Shown: positions 1 to 8,999, counted from the stretch's first letter. The stretch is 22,121 nt of DNA from Elysia marginata (GCA_019649035.1 BMAT01012094.1:4975-27095); one strand, 5' to 3'. The notes: generated by a model from the letters alone, not told the origin. Numbers and translations: made by a program.

Positions 1-45
1 TGATGGTGAGGAGGAGGGTGATGATGGTGAGGAGGAGAGGAGGGA
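1..45 (+). repeat. Imperfect GAT/GAG repeat, 21-bp period
   Basis: The window opens with two near-identical copies of a 21-bp unit starting TGATGGTGAGGAGGAG (1-21 and 22-42), grading into GA-rich sequence. The frame starting at base 2 is open from the window edge to a TAA near 69-71 and would read Asp/Glu/Gly-rich residues. It could therefore be the tail of an acidic coding exon cut by the window edge. A simple trinucleotide-type repeat is more likely. The window start prevents a decision. Confidence 0.6.
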
Positions 46-71
46 GACGATAATAACGATATTGAAGTAAA

Positions 72-390
72 TTATGGATATGCTGATGATGATTAAAGTT
101 ATCACCGTTGGAAGCTTTAAATTATGAAGAATGGTCAGCTAGCAAATGGTGAACATCATTGAATTAGGTGTAAAGTGCATTTTCAATGTTACCTGTACTA
201 TGTTTTGAAGCTTTTAAATATGATACCGTTTTAATGTTGAATTATTTATACCAAGCTCCTATATCATTCACAAATAAAACTCAATTATTATTTGAATAAA
301 GTGAAGTACTGTTCAAAATGGGCGAAAGTAATTGATGCAAAAATGGATTAAATATATTCATCCCTGCATGTGTCCGTGTACTGTAAGTAT
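72..390. other. AT-rich stretch, no feature seen
   Basis: I see no open frame, repeat array or motif cluster that I would defend here. Confidence 0.6.
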
Positions 391-393
<3 letters not shown>

Positions 394-459
<66 letters not shown>

Positions 460-471
460 CCCTCTCTCTCT
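394..471 (+). repeat. (CT)n microsatellite
   Basis: An almost pure TC/CT dinucleotide array has a TTT interruption near 432-435 and a CCC interruption near 459-461. The open frames on both strands across it (Ser/Leu-rich on plus, Arg/Glu-rich on minus) are artefacts of the repeat. Confidence 0.97.
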
Positions 472-624
472 GTATTCCTCCTCCTCTGACTCCCAGTGCC
501 TCTTTTTAACTCTCTCTGTTTCTCTCTATACCGTGTTCTCATTGTATGTATGTAAACATAATTACACCCAGGGTGGTTTCCCTGGTAACAATCACTGACA
601 CAAACAAAAATAATCCACTAACAA

Positions 625-735
625 TCAGCGGGCATGCGCGGAAACATTCCCATCCTTTTCCGGCTGACCGCGTCCCGTTGCGCTTTGCGCATGTTCCACT
701 AGCTTGTCTACTGTGACTTCCGCTAGCTCAGCTCT
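625..735. promoter_or_regulatory. CpG-dense patch with NRF1-like and ETS-like motifs; candidate TATA-less promoter or enhancer
   Basis: Ten CpG dinucleotides fall between 629 and 722, in surroundings where CpG is scarce. GGCATGCGCGG (631-641) and TTTGCGCATG (684-693) resemble NRF1 sites. CCGGAAAA and GCGGAAGT, both on the minus strand near 656-662 and 717-723, are ETS-type cores. In vertebrates this combination is typical of housekeeping promoters; applying it here is inference. A minus-strand open frame (625-822) crosses the block and contains the stretch AELAEVTVDKLVEHAQ. I do not recognise it, and a short coding exon remains an alternative. Confidence 0.3.
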
Positions 736-739
736 GGGA

Positions 740-1875
740 AATCTATTAGGTAATGCGTGTGTGGGGGAGTCAGAGTTGCACGAAACTTCGCTTTTCTCTT
801 TCCCGTACCTTTTTTTCTGCAAGTTCTTTCACATCTACAAAATCTGCTTTAAAATTTTCGCCAACAGCCCAAAACAGAATTGTTTTTTATAGTAGAATCT
901 ATAATCACAATATGGATTTTTAAAAATAAAATTAGCTCGCTTCGTTTTTTCATTAAATAAGAATATAACTATAGCACATGAAAAATATTTTAACTCTAGG
1001 TGATTTGTTTTTTTACTAGTGGCAATTATTGAAAGTAAAGGGGGTAATGCATTAAAATAGAATAACGATTAGTGTCAGTACACAGGTATAATCTGGCAAA
1101 ATAGTTGGTTAACAAAACTACATGATTAAGAAACATAGCATCTTTTCAAATAATATATAATGTGTGTTTAATTTTTTTTGGGGGAGGGGGGGGGAGGAGG
1201 TGTATTAATTTTGTGTTCGTCTCAGAGATTAATAATTTCAATAAAATTTTCCAATTTAGAAGTTACCAAATCTTATTAAAAAAGGAATATTCCCTCAGCT
1301 TAAGAGTAAGAATTTATCATACTTCATTATGTGGCTATAATTTGAGTATCGGAAAAGTTTTTACACAAAAAGCAACGTTGCGTATGAATGTTTGATTTTC
1401 TTTAAGGTGCAAGGCAATAGGAATTTTTTGTCAATTATTGTTAGGACCGAAGTAACACACTTTATGGTCAAAATCAAAAAAGGTTTTTTTTCAAGATAAC
1501 TTAGAAACCAAAAAAAAACCCCTCTCACCACTAAACAATCGTTGCAAATTTTGAGAATTTGTATTGGCTGACCTTGTTTAAAAACGGTGGCTTAGTCCTA
1601 CTCAAAGAAAACAATGTTTTCTATTCCTTGACTGATGTTTTATTCTCATATTGGTTCTTCTTTGGTATAATAAGTAAACTCGTCACAACTCTGAGATACT
1701 GACAAAGTTTTAGGAAACCTTAGTATTCTTACAATTGCCAAAATTTGTTAGGAAACTAATTGCTTGCTGCTGTTATTTATGCAAGCAGATTAACGTATTA
1801 TTAGTCAAAACCGAAAACAAGCAGACTTTACCAAGGAACCCATAAGAAAATGAAAACATCCCAAAACATGCCACT
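740..1875. other. AT-rich stretch with a poly-T/poly-G tract
   Basis: This is mostly AT-rich sequence without credible coding potential. The only notable element is a T8 run followed by G5-A-G9-A-GG-A-GG at 1172-1200, a purine tract that might adopt a G-rich secondary structure. The 77-aa frame starting at 1162 begins inside this tract and looks random. Confidence 0.55.
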
Positions 1876-1879
1876 TCAG

Positions 1880-2000
1880 TGTGTGGCGTGAGAGTCTCCG
1901 GGGGTCCTTATTGGTCATCAGAGGGTCAGTTGACGGTGATTTGACATTTCCGTTGCGCAGCCATACAGCACGGACGCTCACACCAAGGGGAATCTTGGCG
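1880..2000. promoter_or_regulatory. GC-richer block, candidate non-coding regulatory element
   Basis: This block is less AT-rich than its neighbours. It carries an ATTGG (inverted CCAAT) at about 1910 and a short inverted repeat CCAAG-GGGAAT-CTTGG at 1983-1998. No frame resembles a known protein. Assignment as a regulatory element rests on composition only. Confidence 0.2.
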
Positions 2001-2494
2001 CTTACTTGATTGTATTTCCACTTGGCTTGTGAGCAGCACTCCGCACAAATTTCTGCTATATCGTCTTACTCAATGCCAAGTTAATCAAAAGCATACAACA
2101 AATCTCACGCTTCTTGGGACTTATGTAAACTACTCAGAAAGAGAATTAGATAGAGAACAGCGAATTTTCAAGTTCGCTTTTCGGCATTCACAAAGGAGTC
2201 TGTTCTCGTCCGCCATAGACTAGACCTAGATCTAGGCCTGTCGGGAATTTGAGCACAAGCAGAATCAAGTTTGATTGAGGTTAAACTCAAATTTTTGACA
2301 AAAGACAAAGCAATTATCTCATTATCCAACATTAGAACTCGTTACTAGGACTAATGCTTAATATTCGGTTTATTACTTCTCTAAAATTACCATTACCTAG
2401 TCACAAAAAGGGCGGACGAACCAGATTTATTCATAAGTGCCAACTTTTCAAGTGGTTCTTGCTGCTTCTGCTTACACTATTCAATGTATTGGAA

Positions 2495-2560
2495 AAGAAC
2501 AAGTCTTCTGTTCGCAAAGAACAAGTTTTCTGTTCGCAAAGAACAAGTTTTCTGTTCGCA
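2495..2560 (+). repeat. Three tandem copies of a 22-bp unit with internal dyad symmetry
   Basis: Units lie at 2495-2516, 2517-2538 and 2539-2560. Each starts AAGAACAAG and ends CTGTTCGCA. Copies 2 and 3 are identical, and copy 1 differs by one base (C for T at 2505). Each unit contains GAACA and TGTTC in inverted orientation separated by 7 bp, and the junctions create TGTTC-N5-GAACA. The period is not a multiple of three, so it is not a peptide repeat; two overlapping plus-strand frames read it in different phases. Confidence 0.95.
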
Positions 2561-3215
2561 AGGAGATCAGCTCACCAAACTCCCTGAAAAAAGGAACTTG
2601 CCATAGTTATTTAAAGCTTTCCTTTAATAAATGTGGACGTTGGTAAGTGTCCATTTGAATAAAACTATTCAAAATTTTACGACTTGAGTGAAAAAAAATA
2701 CAGAAAGAGATATCAATATTAATGTATTGGGTCAGGTAAAAAATTAAAAAAAAACATTCGGCATCGCCGTTGACGGTGTCATGGACATGTTCGTCAAAAC
2801 TGGTGTAAATTTACTGGTGGGTAATATATTTCAGTTTTAATGTAGTTAGCTTTAAAAAGGAAAATATTGACCGCAAAGAAATATACCACAATAACTCTAT
2901 GCATTGGCTGTTTAGTGTCAAAAGAGTCTTTCAAAATGAAATATATTGTATGCTCAATAATACTAAAGGCCCAAAATTCTTAGACAAACGCATTGCATTA
3001 TGCTTCAGTCGCTTGGTCAACTTTATCCATCTGGGTCACGTTTTGGGTCAATTACAAATTGTGATGTGAAAAAAAAACCAACCAGGATAATGTTTTTAAA
3101 AGAAAAAAAAATTATTATAAAAACCTGTCCATCGTTTAGCTTTTGTAGCTATGAATAAAGATATTAATATTTGCTTCATGTATTTTCACTCGGTATTGTA
3201 CATACTAAGATAAAA
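2561..3215. other. AT-rich stretch, one short GC-richer patch
   Basis: The stretch is AT-rich with several A8-A9 runs. A patch around 2760-2830 is less AT-rich and includes GGACATGTTC near 2782-2791, which fits a p53-family half-site (RRRCWWGYYY). A single half-site is weak evidence. No gene is seen. Confidence 0.45.
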
Positions 3216-3223
3216 CAGTGTCC

Positions 3224-3375
3224 GTCACTGATACAGTGACAGCGAGTGCTCTCCCTGGAGAGGGTGTGGCAGGCAAGGAGAGATAACTCTCCCACAGGGA
3301 TATCGGCGGTAGGTTGGCTGCAAATCTCCGAGAAAACACACTCAAAGCTATCTGTATAGACACTGTTCTCTATAC
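3224..3375. other. Cluster of four short inverted repeats (hairpin cluster)
   Basis: There are four dyads. GTCACTG-ATA-CAGTGAC lies at 3224-3240. CTCTCC-CT-GGAGAG lies at 3249-3262. GGAGAG-ATAA-CTCTCC lies at 3277-3292. GTATAGA-N8-TCTATAC lies at 3354-3375. All arms are perfectly complementary. The second and third dyads share the same arm sequence, so alternative pairing between them is possible. A minus-strand frame at 3176-3436 spans the cluster and has a Cys-rich stretch (CHCISDGHC), but I do not recognise a family. Possible explanations are a structured RNA, a transcription-factor dyad array or part of an unknown repeat. Confidence 0.55.
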
Positions 3376-3439
3376 GTGGAACTGACAAAATTTTGCGAGG
3401 AAAATTGACCTGAATAAATCGTTTTAAGTTTGCCATTGC

Positions 3440-4540
3440 GCAAAAGGGATAACAACTTGCTGTCTACTATGTTTCGCGTCCAGTATGACTTAACCAAAAG
3501 TCGCAAATTTCACCTTCAAAGTCATTACTCTTTTGAACAAGACATTTTTCTAAGCGTCACAAATGTTATAAAATTATCACAATTTTGTAGAAAGATGTTG
3601 AAACTTTTGTTGATTTTACATATATAGAGAAAAAGAAGAAAAGCTGGACCTTTAGATTGCATTTTCTAAAACAATAATCTCCAGCTTCGGACTCATTCGC
3701 CCTGGGTGCAAGACATATAAAGTGTTTGACTATGGTTTGTTAATGTTTCTGTTTATGCTGTTGGTACAAATATAGTTTTATGATTTTTACACACAAATTT
3801 AAGCTAATAACATTTGAAAAAGAGGTGTTTGTAAATTTGGTAACTGCTCTGAATTGTTGTAAACTCGTAGCCAAAAAATTCTTTTGACAATAAAAACTAA
3901 ACCAAAATGTGACTATCTTTATCCCTTTCACTATACGTGATTTGGTTAATAGCATAATTATCATAACTTTTAAGGGAGATCAGATTAGGATTTTCACACT
4001 CTTTTATAAAACATTTATTTTAATATTTCTGAGATTTAAAAAATTACCACGATATCACACAACGGTATTACCAAAAAATAACAAAGTTCTATTGATCGAA
4101 AGCCATCTTGTTTATAACATCATAGTTGAGCTAACAAGACAAAGAAAAGCTAAAGCTTGATAAACTTATCGAACCGTTAAATAAAAATTAATTCTTGAAT
4201 TTATGAACTCGTTTTGTTGATTACTGGACCCAATACTCGTTATTCTTTCCAAATAAAGAACAGAATGAATAAATTAGTATCGTCTCTGAACGTAGTTTTT
4301 GCATCGATATATTTATGTCGATACACAACTCTTTGATGAGTTAACAGTTTTGCCTCTCTAGTTAGTGGTGCAGTGAAATGGGAAGGAGTCGAATAAAAAT
4401 CAAAAGGTCATCTCATTATACAATAGATACAATAGATGGTGTATTTGTGGTGGTTTCTCTAAGGATCAGCAAAGAGTTGGGCAAAAAAACATTTCTCTGA
4501 TCATTTAAAAACTTGTAAAAGATACAATTCACAAAACAAA
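3440..4540. other. AT-rich stretch, no supportable gene
   Basis: One line in this stretch (4021-4080) hand-counts at about 25% GC. The frames at 3740-3964 (minus) and 3909-4160 (plus) overlap antisense and are Ile/Phe/Lys-rich, as expected from AT-rich noise. Confidence 0.6.
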
Positions 4541-5100
4541 GTTGGTACAAAGATAGAGAGATAGTGAAAGAGAGAGGAGAAGGGAGGGTTGGGATAAAAT
4601 ATTTGAACAAAAATACAGGCACGTTTTAAAAATGACATAAAATGAATCATACAAGAGAATTTAAAAAGATAGGGGAATGAAAGAGATAACGTAGTATGAA
4701 CTTGTTATAAGGAATAAAAGGCAAGGGAGAAAAATGAGTTTAGAAAAAGGAAGAAAGGTTTGAAAGATGAAGGGAGAGAATCGAGGAAAAAAGTGTAAAC
4801 TAATCAAGCTAAAGCTTGACAAAAAATCAAGAGAGCAAATCAAACACAAAAGAAAAGGTTAATTGTGAGACATGAAAGCTCCAGAGACTCATGGAACATT
4901 AATGGGTTATGACAGTAAACGATTCAGTGAAACGAATAGACACAAAGATATACATGATAAAGAGGAATTTAAAAAAAAGGAAAACGTATAGGGCGGGGAA
5001 AGCGTGTGTGTACTAGAGGTCGCGCGCGTGTGTGTAAGAAAGAAAGAGACAGGCAAAGAGAAAGCTAGCGAGATCGCAAGAAAAAAATAGAGACATGGAA
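4540..5100 (+). repeat. Purine-rich (AG) low-complexity stretch
   Basis: The plus strand is strongly biased to A and G (many AGAGAG and GGAAGAAAGG words). The minus strand therefore has few stops and gives long Phe/Ser/Leu-rich frames (4416-4622, 4661-4849, and 5013-5462 of 149 codons). These are compositional artefacts and not membrane proteins. Confidence 0.75.
5002..5036. other. Alternating purine-pyrimidine tract, Z-DNA-prone
   Basis: GCGTGTGTGTA (5002-5012) is followed after 8 bp by CGCGCGCGTGTGTGTA (5021-5036). The second run is 16 bp of perfect alternation with four CpG steps, the most favourable class of sequence for the Z conformation. It sits at the edge of the GC-rich core at 5098-5250. 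Confidence 0.7.
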
Positions 5101-5250
5101 CGAGCTGGTATCATGCGTTGTTTCTCGGGCGGCCAGCCACGGCAGCCTGGGTACCTGCTTTCCTCATTATGGCCATCGATCATGGAGGGTGAGTGACACC
5201 CTAGACGCACTGCCTGGCTTCTGCAAGTAGACAGAGAGGGAGATGGGGCG
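5098..5250. promoter_or_regulatory. GC-rich core inside a purine-rich region, candidate regulatory element
   Basis: The block includes CGGGCGGCCAGCC and TGGCCATCGATCATGGAGG and contrasts sharply with the flanks. On the plus strand ATGGCCATCGATCATGGAGG (starting 5168) is followed directly by GTGAGT, a strong 5' splice donor word. A very short first coding exon (MAIDHGG...) is therefore conceivable, but no acceptor or downstream exon can be tied to it. Confidence 0.2.
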
Positions 5251-5589
5251 AGAGGGGGTGGCGGGAGCGAGTCAGAAACTGGTGTTATAACAGTGATAAT
5301 GTATGGAGTAACAAGAAAGCTGAAATGGAAGCAAGAAAAATGAAAAGTCATGAAGCTGACGCTCAGAATAAAATAGAAGAAATTTTGATGAATGCTACAA
5401 GAGTTAGTACAACTACAACAAAGTACATGAGAAGCTGGGAGGGTGAGGGAGAAAAGTAACAAGTTCGAACATGAGTGTTAATTAAAAGGGAAAAATAACA
5501 CATGTATAAGGTACATTTGGTTCAAGGAGAATTTTTTTTAATTATAGAAAGAAAGGAGGAAGCTGAAATGACCGCTGGAAGTTAAATCG

Positions 5590-5670
5590 GTTGCCAAGAG
5601 TGAGAGAGAGGGGGGTGAGAAGAGGAGAAGAGAGAGAGAGAGTGTGTGTGAGTATCTGAGAGAGAGGCGA
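5590..5670 (+). repeat. GA-rich tract with short GT run
   Basis: The plus strand is almost entirely purine, with GAGAGAGGGGGG, an AGAGAGAG run and a short GTGTGTGT run. Such mirror-like homopurine tracts can form triplex DNA. Confidence 0.85.
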
Positions 5671-5679
5671 CATCTTGAA

Positions 5680-6480
5680 AAAGATGATTAATTAAAAGTG
5701 TCAAAGTAAAATAGTTATGTCAAAATTTACAAGTGGCATTGATTAGTGAGTAGAGGTGTTAGCAGGCGTAAACAGTCACGTCGATCTTCTAGCTCGGGGA
5801 ATACCCATTGCAGTTTGTGAATTAAGTAAAGCTGTATTTTACAAATGTAAGGTAATGTGTATTCTTCAGCGAACGGCTTATTTTCATTTAGTTGTTTTAT
5901 GGCAAATGTAATTATCAAAAAGTTTGGTGTTAAGAAATAATTTAAAATAAGAGAAAAAGAGATGCGTCACTAAGCACAAGTTTGAAGATAATCAAAACGA
6001 ACCATGGATTGTAAGGAAATTGAACTGATAAGAATGACTTACATTTCATGAAGGGTACTTGTCACAGTTTTTCAAACAGGGGTATGAAACCCAATTGCCC
6101 AACACACACATAAAGAAAGGTTTATATTCCAAGGTTTTTTTAGGGGAGGTTTTTCAATGAAAAAGTGAACATTTCAGAAAACACCCAGTTTTTCATGTTT
6201 CCTTGCTGCTGAATTGAAAATAGATTACGTACGCCATACAGAAGTTTAGCCTAGGCATTTATCTTTTCAAATTTAAAATAGCTATAGAAATTATATAAAT
6301 GTTTGTTTTAGAACCAACATTATCTTTTTTGTTTTCTATTATAGATTGACAAAAATGGAGATGTGAAAGAGACAGTCACATGTGCATATTTTATTACTTT
6401 TATCCTTTAGCCTCTCTATCCCCCTCCCCTTGACAAGCTTGACAATAATTCAAGCACACCCATTTCAAAGAAAAAAATTT
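5680..6480. other. AT-rich stretch, no feature seen
   Basis: I see no coding frame or repeat array. The minus frame at 5727-5918 (63 codons) has no recognisable similarity. Confidence 0.55.
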
Positions 6481-6488
6481 AACCTAAG

Positions 6489-6500
6489 TCTAGATCTAGA
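6489..6500. repeat. TCTAGATCTAGA palindrome, member of a dispersed (CTAGAY)n motif
   Basis: This is a perfect 12-bp palindrome. Related copies are CCTAGATCTAGG at 2225-2236 and TCTAGACCTAGA at 19994-20005. Single TCTAGA words also occur near 6542, 6794, 7933 and 8506. Confidence 0.6.
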
Positions 6501-6639
6501 TTTCAGTTTATCATTGCCAGCAAGCCTATAGCCTTATTCAAAATCTAGACCATAAACATTAGTGAACATTTTCATTCATAAAGTCTGTTATGTTCCCACC
6601 AACATTAGCTTAAAACTTTACATTAGCGGTGACGCGTAA

Positions 6640-6740
6640 AGCGTGACGTAAAATTTCATTCATAAACTCAACCATCGTTGGAGTTTGCGTTTCGCACTAT
6701 ATTCTTTCATAGTATAAAAGAGATTTCATCAGCACCAGCG
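6640..6740 (+). promoter_or_regulatory. Candidate TATA-type RNA polymerase II promoter
   Basis: TATAAAAG lies at 6713-6720. Upstream is GTGACGCGTAAAGC followed by TGACGTAA (6644-6651), a CREB/ATF-type site, and the region is locally CpG-richer. Downstream is a short leader of about 45-50 bp to the first ATG (6753) and about 75 bp to a Kozak-quality ATG at 6787. TATAAAAG alone is expected a few times by chance in DNA this AT-rich, so the call depends on the combination. A direct repeat TTCATTCATAAA flanks the region (6571-6582 and 6655-6666). Confidence 0.3.
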
Positions 6741-6786
6741 GATCGCGTCTTTATGAGCGCATTTCGGCGTTCTTGTAAAGACCATC

Positions 6787-6864
6787 ATGGCTGAGTCTAG
6801 ATTTTTGTGGGATGTTGGATTTTGGTCCCTTAGGAAAAAATTTGAAACAAAATCGCTGTCATAG
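6787..6864 (+). CDS. Possible 25-codon short ORF or truncated first coding exon
   Basis: ATG at 6787 stands in an optimal animal initiation context (A at -3, G at +4: ATCATGG), about 75 bp downstream of a TATA box. It opens a 25-codon frame beginning MAESRFLWDVGFW and ending at TAG 6862-6864. An overlapping upstream frame starts at ATG 6753 (MSAFRRSCKDHHG, stop 6792-6794) and would act as a uORF on the same transcript. I do not recognise the peptide. It may be a small ORF, a first exon lost by mutation, or chance. The decayed LINE begins about 200 bp downstream in antisense. No downstream exon is identifiable. Confidence 0.15.
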   Translation: MAESRFLWDVGFWSLRKKFETKSLS

Positions 6865-7070
6865 ATTAGTCTTTTACGGCACATCTTGTAAAGCTAATAT
6901 GTCCATGGAAATCTTTTTTTGCTTTTTACAATTTCGTGCCAATTTTTTAGTGTCTCGGAGTTGGGGAAATATCCGGTAATTGTGTCGTTACTTGGCTCAA
7001 TTAATAAGAGAAGAGATAGAGATACACCATCAATGACATGTTTACCCACAAAAAGAGCAATACGAAAAAT

Positions 7071-7570
7071 TTATGAATTCAATAGATATTTCCGAAACAG
7101 ATGGGATTTTAGAAACGTCTTAGCGCACTTTTTAGTTCAATCTCTCTAAGCCGCTGAGACAGATTTCCCAAACATCGGGAGCACAGGAGAAAAAAGCACG
7201 TTTGCCAAATCTTATAGTCTTACAACTAATTTTTTCTATTGATCTTAGATTACTAGGGGGCTTGTAAATTAAGTTGTATGTATGGTAACAAATAATCTGG
7301 GACCTTTCATTTATTGCATAATAAAACTAGTTTGCCTTTAATTCTGGCTTTCACTGGGAGCCAGTGGAGATATTTAAGAAGTGGGCTCACACGATTCCTT
7401 TTAGAGTTTTTAAGGACTAGATTTGCAGCATTAATTTGCAATCTTTGAATTGTTCAAGCGCTTAGATTGGAAATGGAAATGTAACGGTGATAAATATAGT
7501 TACTGACCATCCACGTAAGTTTTTGTTCTCACTAAATATAAACCACATTCTTTAACGGATTCTACTACGG
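7071..7570 (-). mobile_element. Decayed 3' end of a non-LTR retrotransposon (LINE) reverse-transcriptase ORF
   Basis: Read on the minus strand, this is the C-terminal part of a LINE ORF2 in the expected order. The connection segment IQRLQINAANLVLK (7409-7450) is followed by the hallmark HWLPVKARI (7340-7366), reached through SPLLKYL. Next come PDYLLPYIQL, then GKRAFFSCAPDVWE (about 7164-7206), then FLKSHLFRKYLLNS, ending in a TAA at 7071-7073. The order and spacing match the region after the catalytic domain in CR1/L2-like and related LINE clades (RLQN.AARLV, HWLPV..RI, P.YL, G.RAFS..AP..WN, FK..LK.HLF). The copy is dead: in-frame TGA codons fall just before the IQRLQ segment and after LVLLCNK, a frameshift lies at a C5 run near 7256-7260, and another follows CLSGL. 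The catalytic YADD region is not visible upstream (7570-8300), so the copy is either 5'-truncated, as LINEs usually are, or too eroded to read. The plus-strand frame at 6919-7149 is its antisense shadow. Confidence 0.88.
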
Positions 7571-7599
7571 GAATATTTTAAATATTTGTCGCTGACCAG

Positions 7600-8370
7600 A
7601 GCCTATTAAGAAGGATTTTTTTTTTCAATCTGTGAAAGTTTTGAAGTTCATCGAAAATTTCATTTAACAGCCAAAAGTACGCCATGAAATGCTTTGTGGA
7701 ATATTTTCTCAGCATTTTTACTAACAGAAATAAAGCTTGCTATCTAAGACAACAATTATTTTAAAGAATTCATCTTAAACCTGCATCTTAAACATGGCCA
7801 GATTCACTTTGATATGGAATTTTTAATCACTGCAGTTTCAGAACCGAATTTTTTTTTCTCCCATAACGACCCCTTTGTAACACCCATAGACTTTGGAATA
7901 TATATTTTTAGGTCTGCAAGGCATCTCTGTTTTCTAGACTTAAACCGCAATGAAGAGGTTAGGCCAAAAGTTGTGAGGTATAATAAATGGCAACAGCATC
8001 TGGGAAAGAAACAAGAGAACTCTCAATTAAAAGACTGTAACTACAGCTTCAAATTATCAAAAAAATGAAACGAAATAAAGAGAAAAAACACCGAAATCTT
8101 ACAAAGACAATTCGCAACTTGAAAGAGCAAAATAATCAGAATGCAGGAACGAGTTTGAGACTGGTATTCATTTCCATTATTTTTTTTGTTTTTTTGTTTC
8201 TATTTGTTTTTGTTGTATTTTTTCTTGGGTAAATGGTTTTAATATCAAACATGAATTATCACTGACTGGCTACCTTGACATTGTTTGAATTTAACTATTT
8301 AAAGTGTCGAGGTCAAGAGGTGGTCTACTAAGAGATTTAGATTTGGTTACAAACTACCAAAAAAAATTGT
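7600..8370. other. AT-rich stretch, possible eroded LINE continuation
   Basis: If the LINE copy were longer, its reverse-transcriptase core should lie here on the minus strand, but I could not find a recognisable catalytic motif. The plus frame at 7814-8068 (84 codons, containing DLNRNEEVRPKVVRYNKW) is charged and somewhat protein-like but not recognised. Confidence 0.4.
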
Positions 8371-8374
8371 TTGA

Positions 8375-8660
8375 CAGGATGTAAACACCTGGTCATTGAA
8401 AATGTCCTGTGATTTTTTTCATTTGTAAATCTCGTATTGAGTTTTTCTTTATTCTTACCACTCTCCCACCTAGATGTAAACACTGTACAATGACGATAAT
8501 AGAGATCTAGAAACGGGTGTTTGTGAGAGGCTCTCTACACTGTATTAGTGGCGCACATGCTGATTGATACCTGGAACAGTTGCTGGCACGTTAGCATATC
8601 CGAGACAGATGTCCGATCACTCACGCATTACAAGTTTGAGACGTCGAGTGAGCAAAAAAA
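8375..8660. promoter_or_regulatory. Candidate regulatory block with two forkhead sites and a HOX/PBX-type site
   Basis: TGTAAACA, a full forkhead consensus, occurs at 8380-8387 and 8475-8482, each inside the longer shared word GATGTAAACAC. TGATTGAT at 8561-8568 fits the HOX-PBX (Exd) composite. GAGAGGCTCTC near 8525-8535 is a perfect dyad around one base. The segment 8540-8650 is GC-richer than its surroundings. Function is inferred from motifs only. Confidence 0.25.
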
Positions 8661-8867
8661 CTGAATTAGGTTTTGATGAAAGGCAGGGGGAAATCTTATT
8701 ATTTATTGTAATTAAAATTACAAAGTAAAGACATATTAGAAATTAGCTAATGCTACTATCATTCGCTATGTAACGACAATGCAATTGTATTGTATGTATG
8801 TAATTTTTTTAAATGAAGTACATACGCGTATTCAACACAAAAATTTAGGTCTGCATTTTGAGTGTAT

Positions 8868-8893
8868 TCTCTCTCTCTCTGTCTCTGTCTCTC

Positions 8894-8947
<54 letters not shown>

Positions 8948-8990
8948 ATTCTCTCTTTCTTTTTCTCTCTCCCTCTCTATCTGACACGTC
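8868..8990 (+). repeat. Compound (CT)n/(CTGT)n/(CTTT)n microsatellite
   Basis: CT repeats are interspersed with TCTG units, then TTTC units, then a degenerate pyrimidine tract. The flanking word AGGTCTGCATTTTGA (8849-8863) recurs beside the microsatellite at 9630. Confidence 0.95.
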
Positions 8991-8999
8991 CTTTTTTAT

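Noticed and set aside
332-598. Ser/Leu repeat protein (plus) and Arg/Glu repeat protein (minus)
   Set aside because: Both are translations of the (CT)n microsatellite at 394-471.
1172-1200. Stable G-quadruplex
   Set aside because: There are only two G runs of three or more (G5 and G9) followed by GG pairs. It does not give four clean G3 tracts, so I list it only as a G-rich tract.
5013-5462. 149-codon minus-strand frame, longest in the window
   Set aside because: It lies opposite a purine-rich stretch. The Phe/Ser/Leu-rich content and Pro/Ser runs follow from polypyrimidine composition, and no domain is recognisable.
6919-7149. 76-codon plus frame
   Set aside because: It is antisense to the LINE ORF2 tail read on the minus strand.
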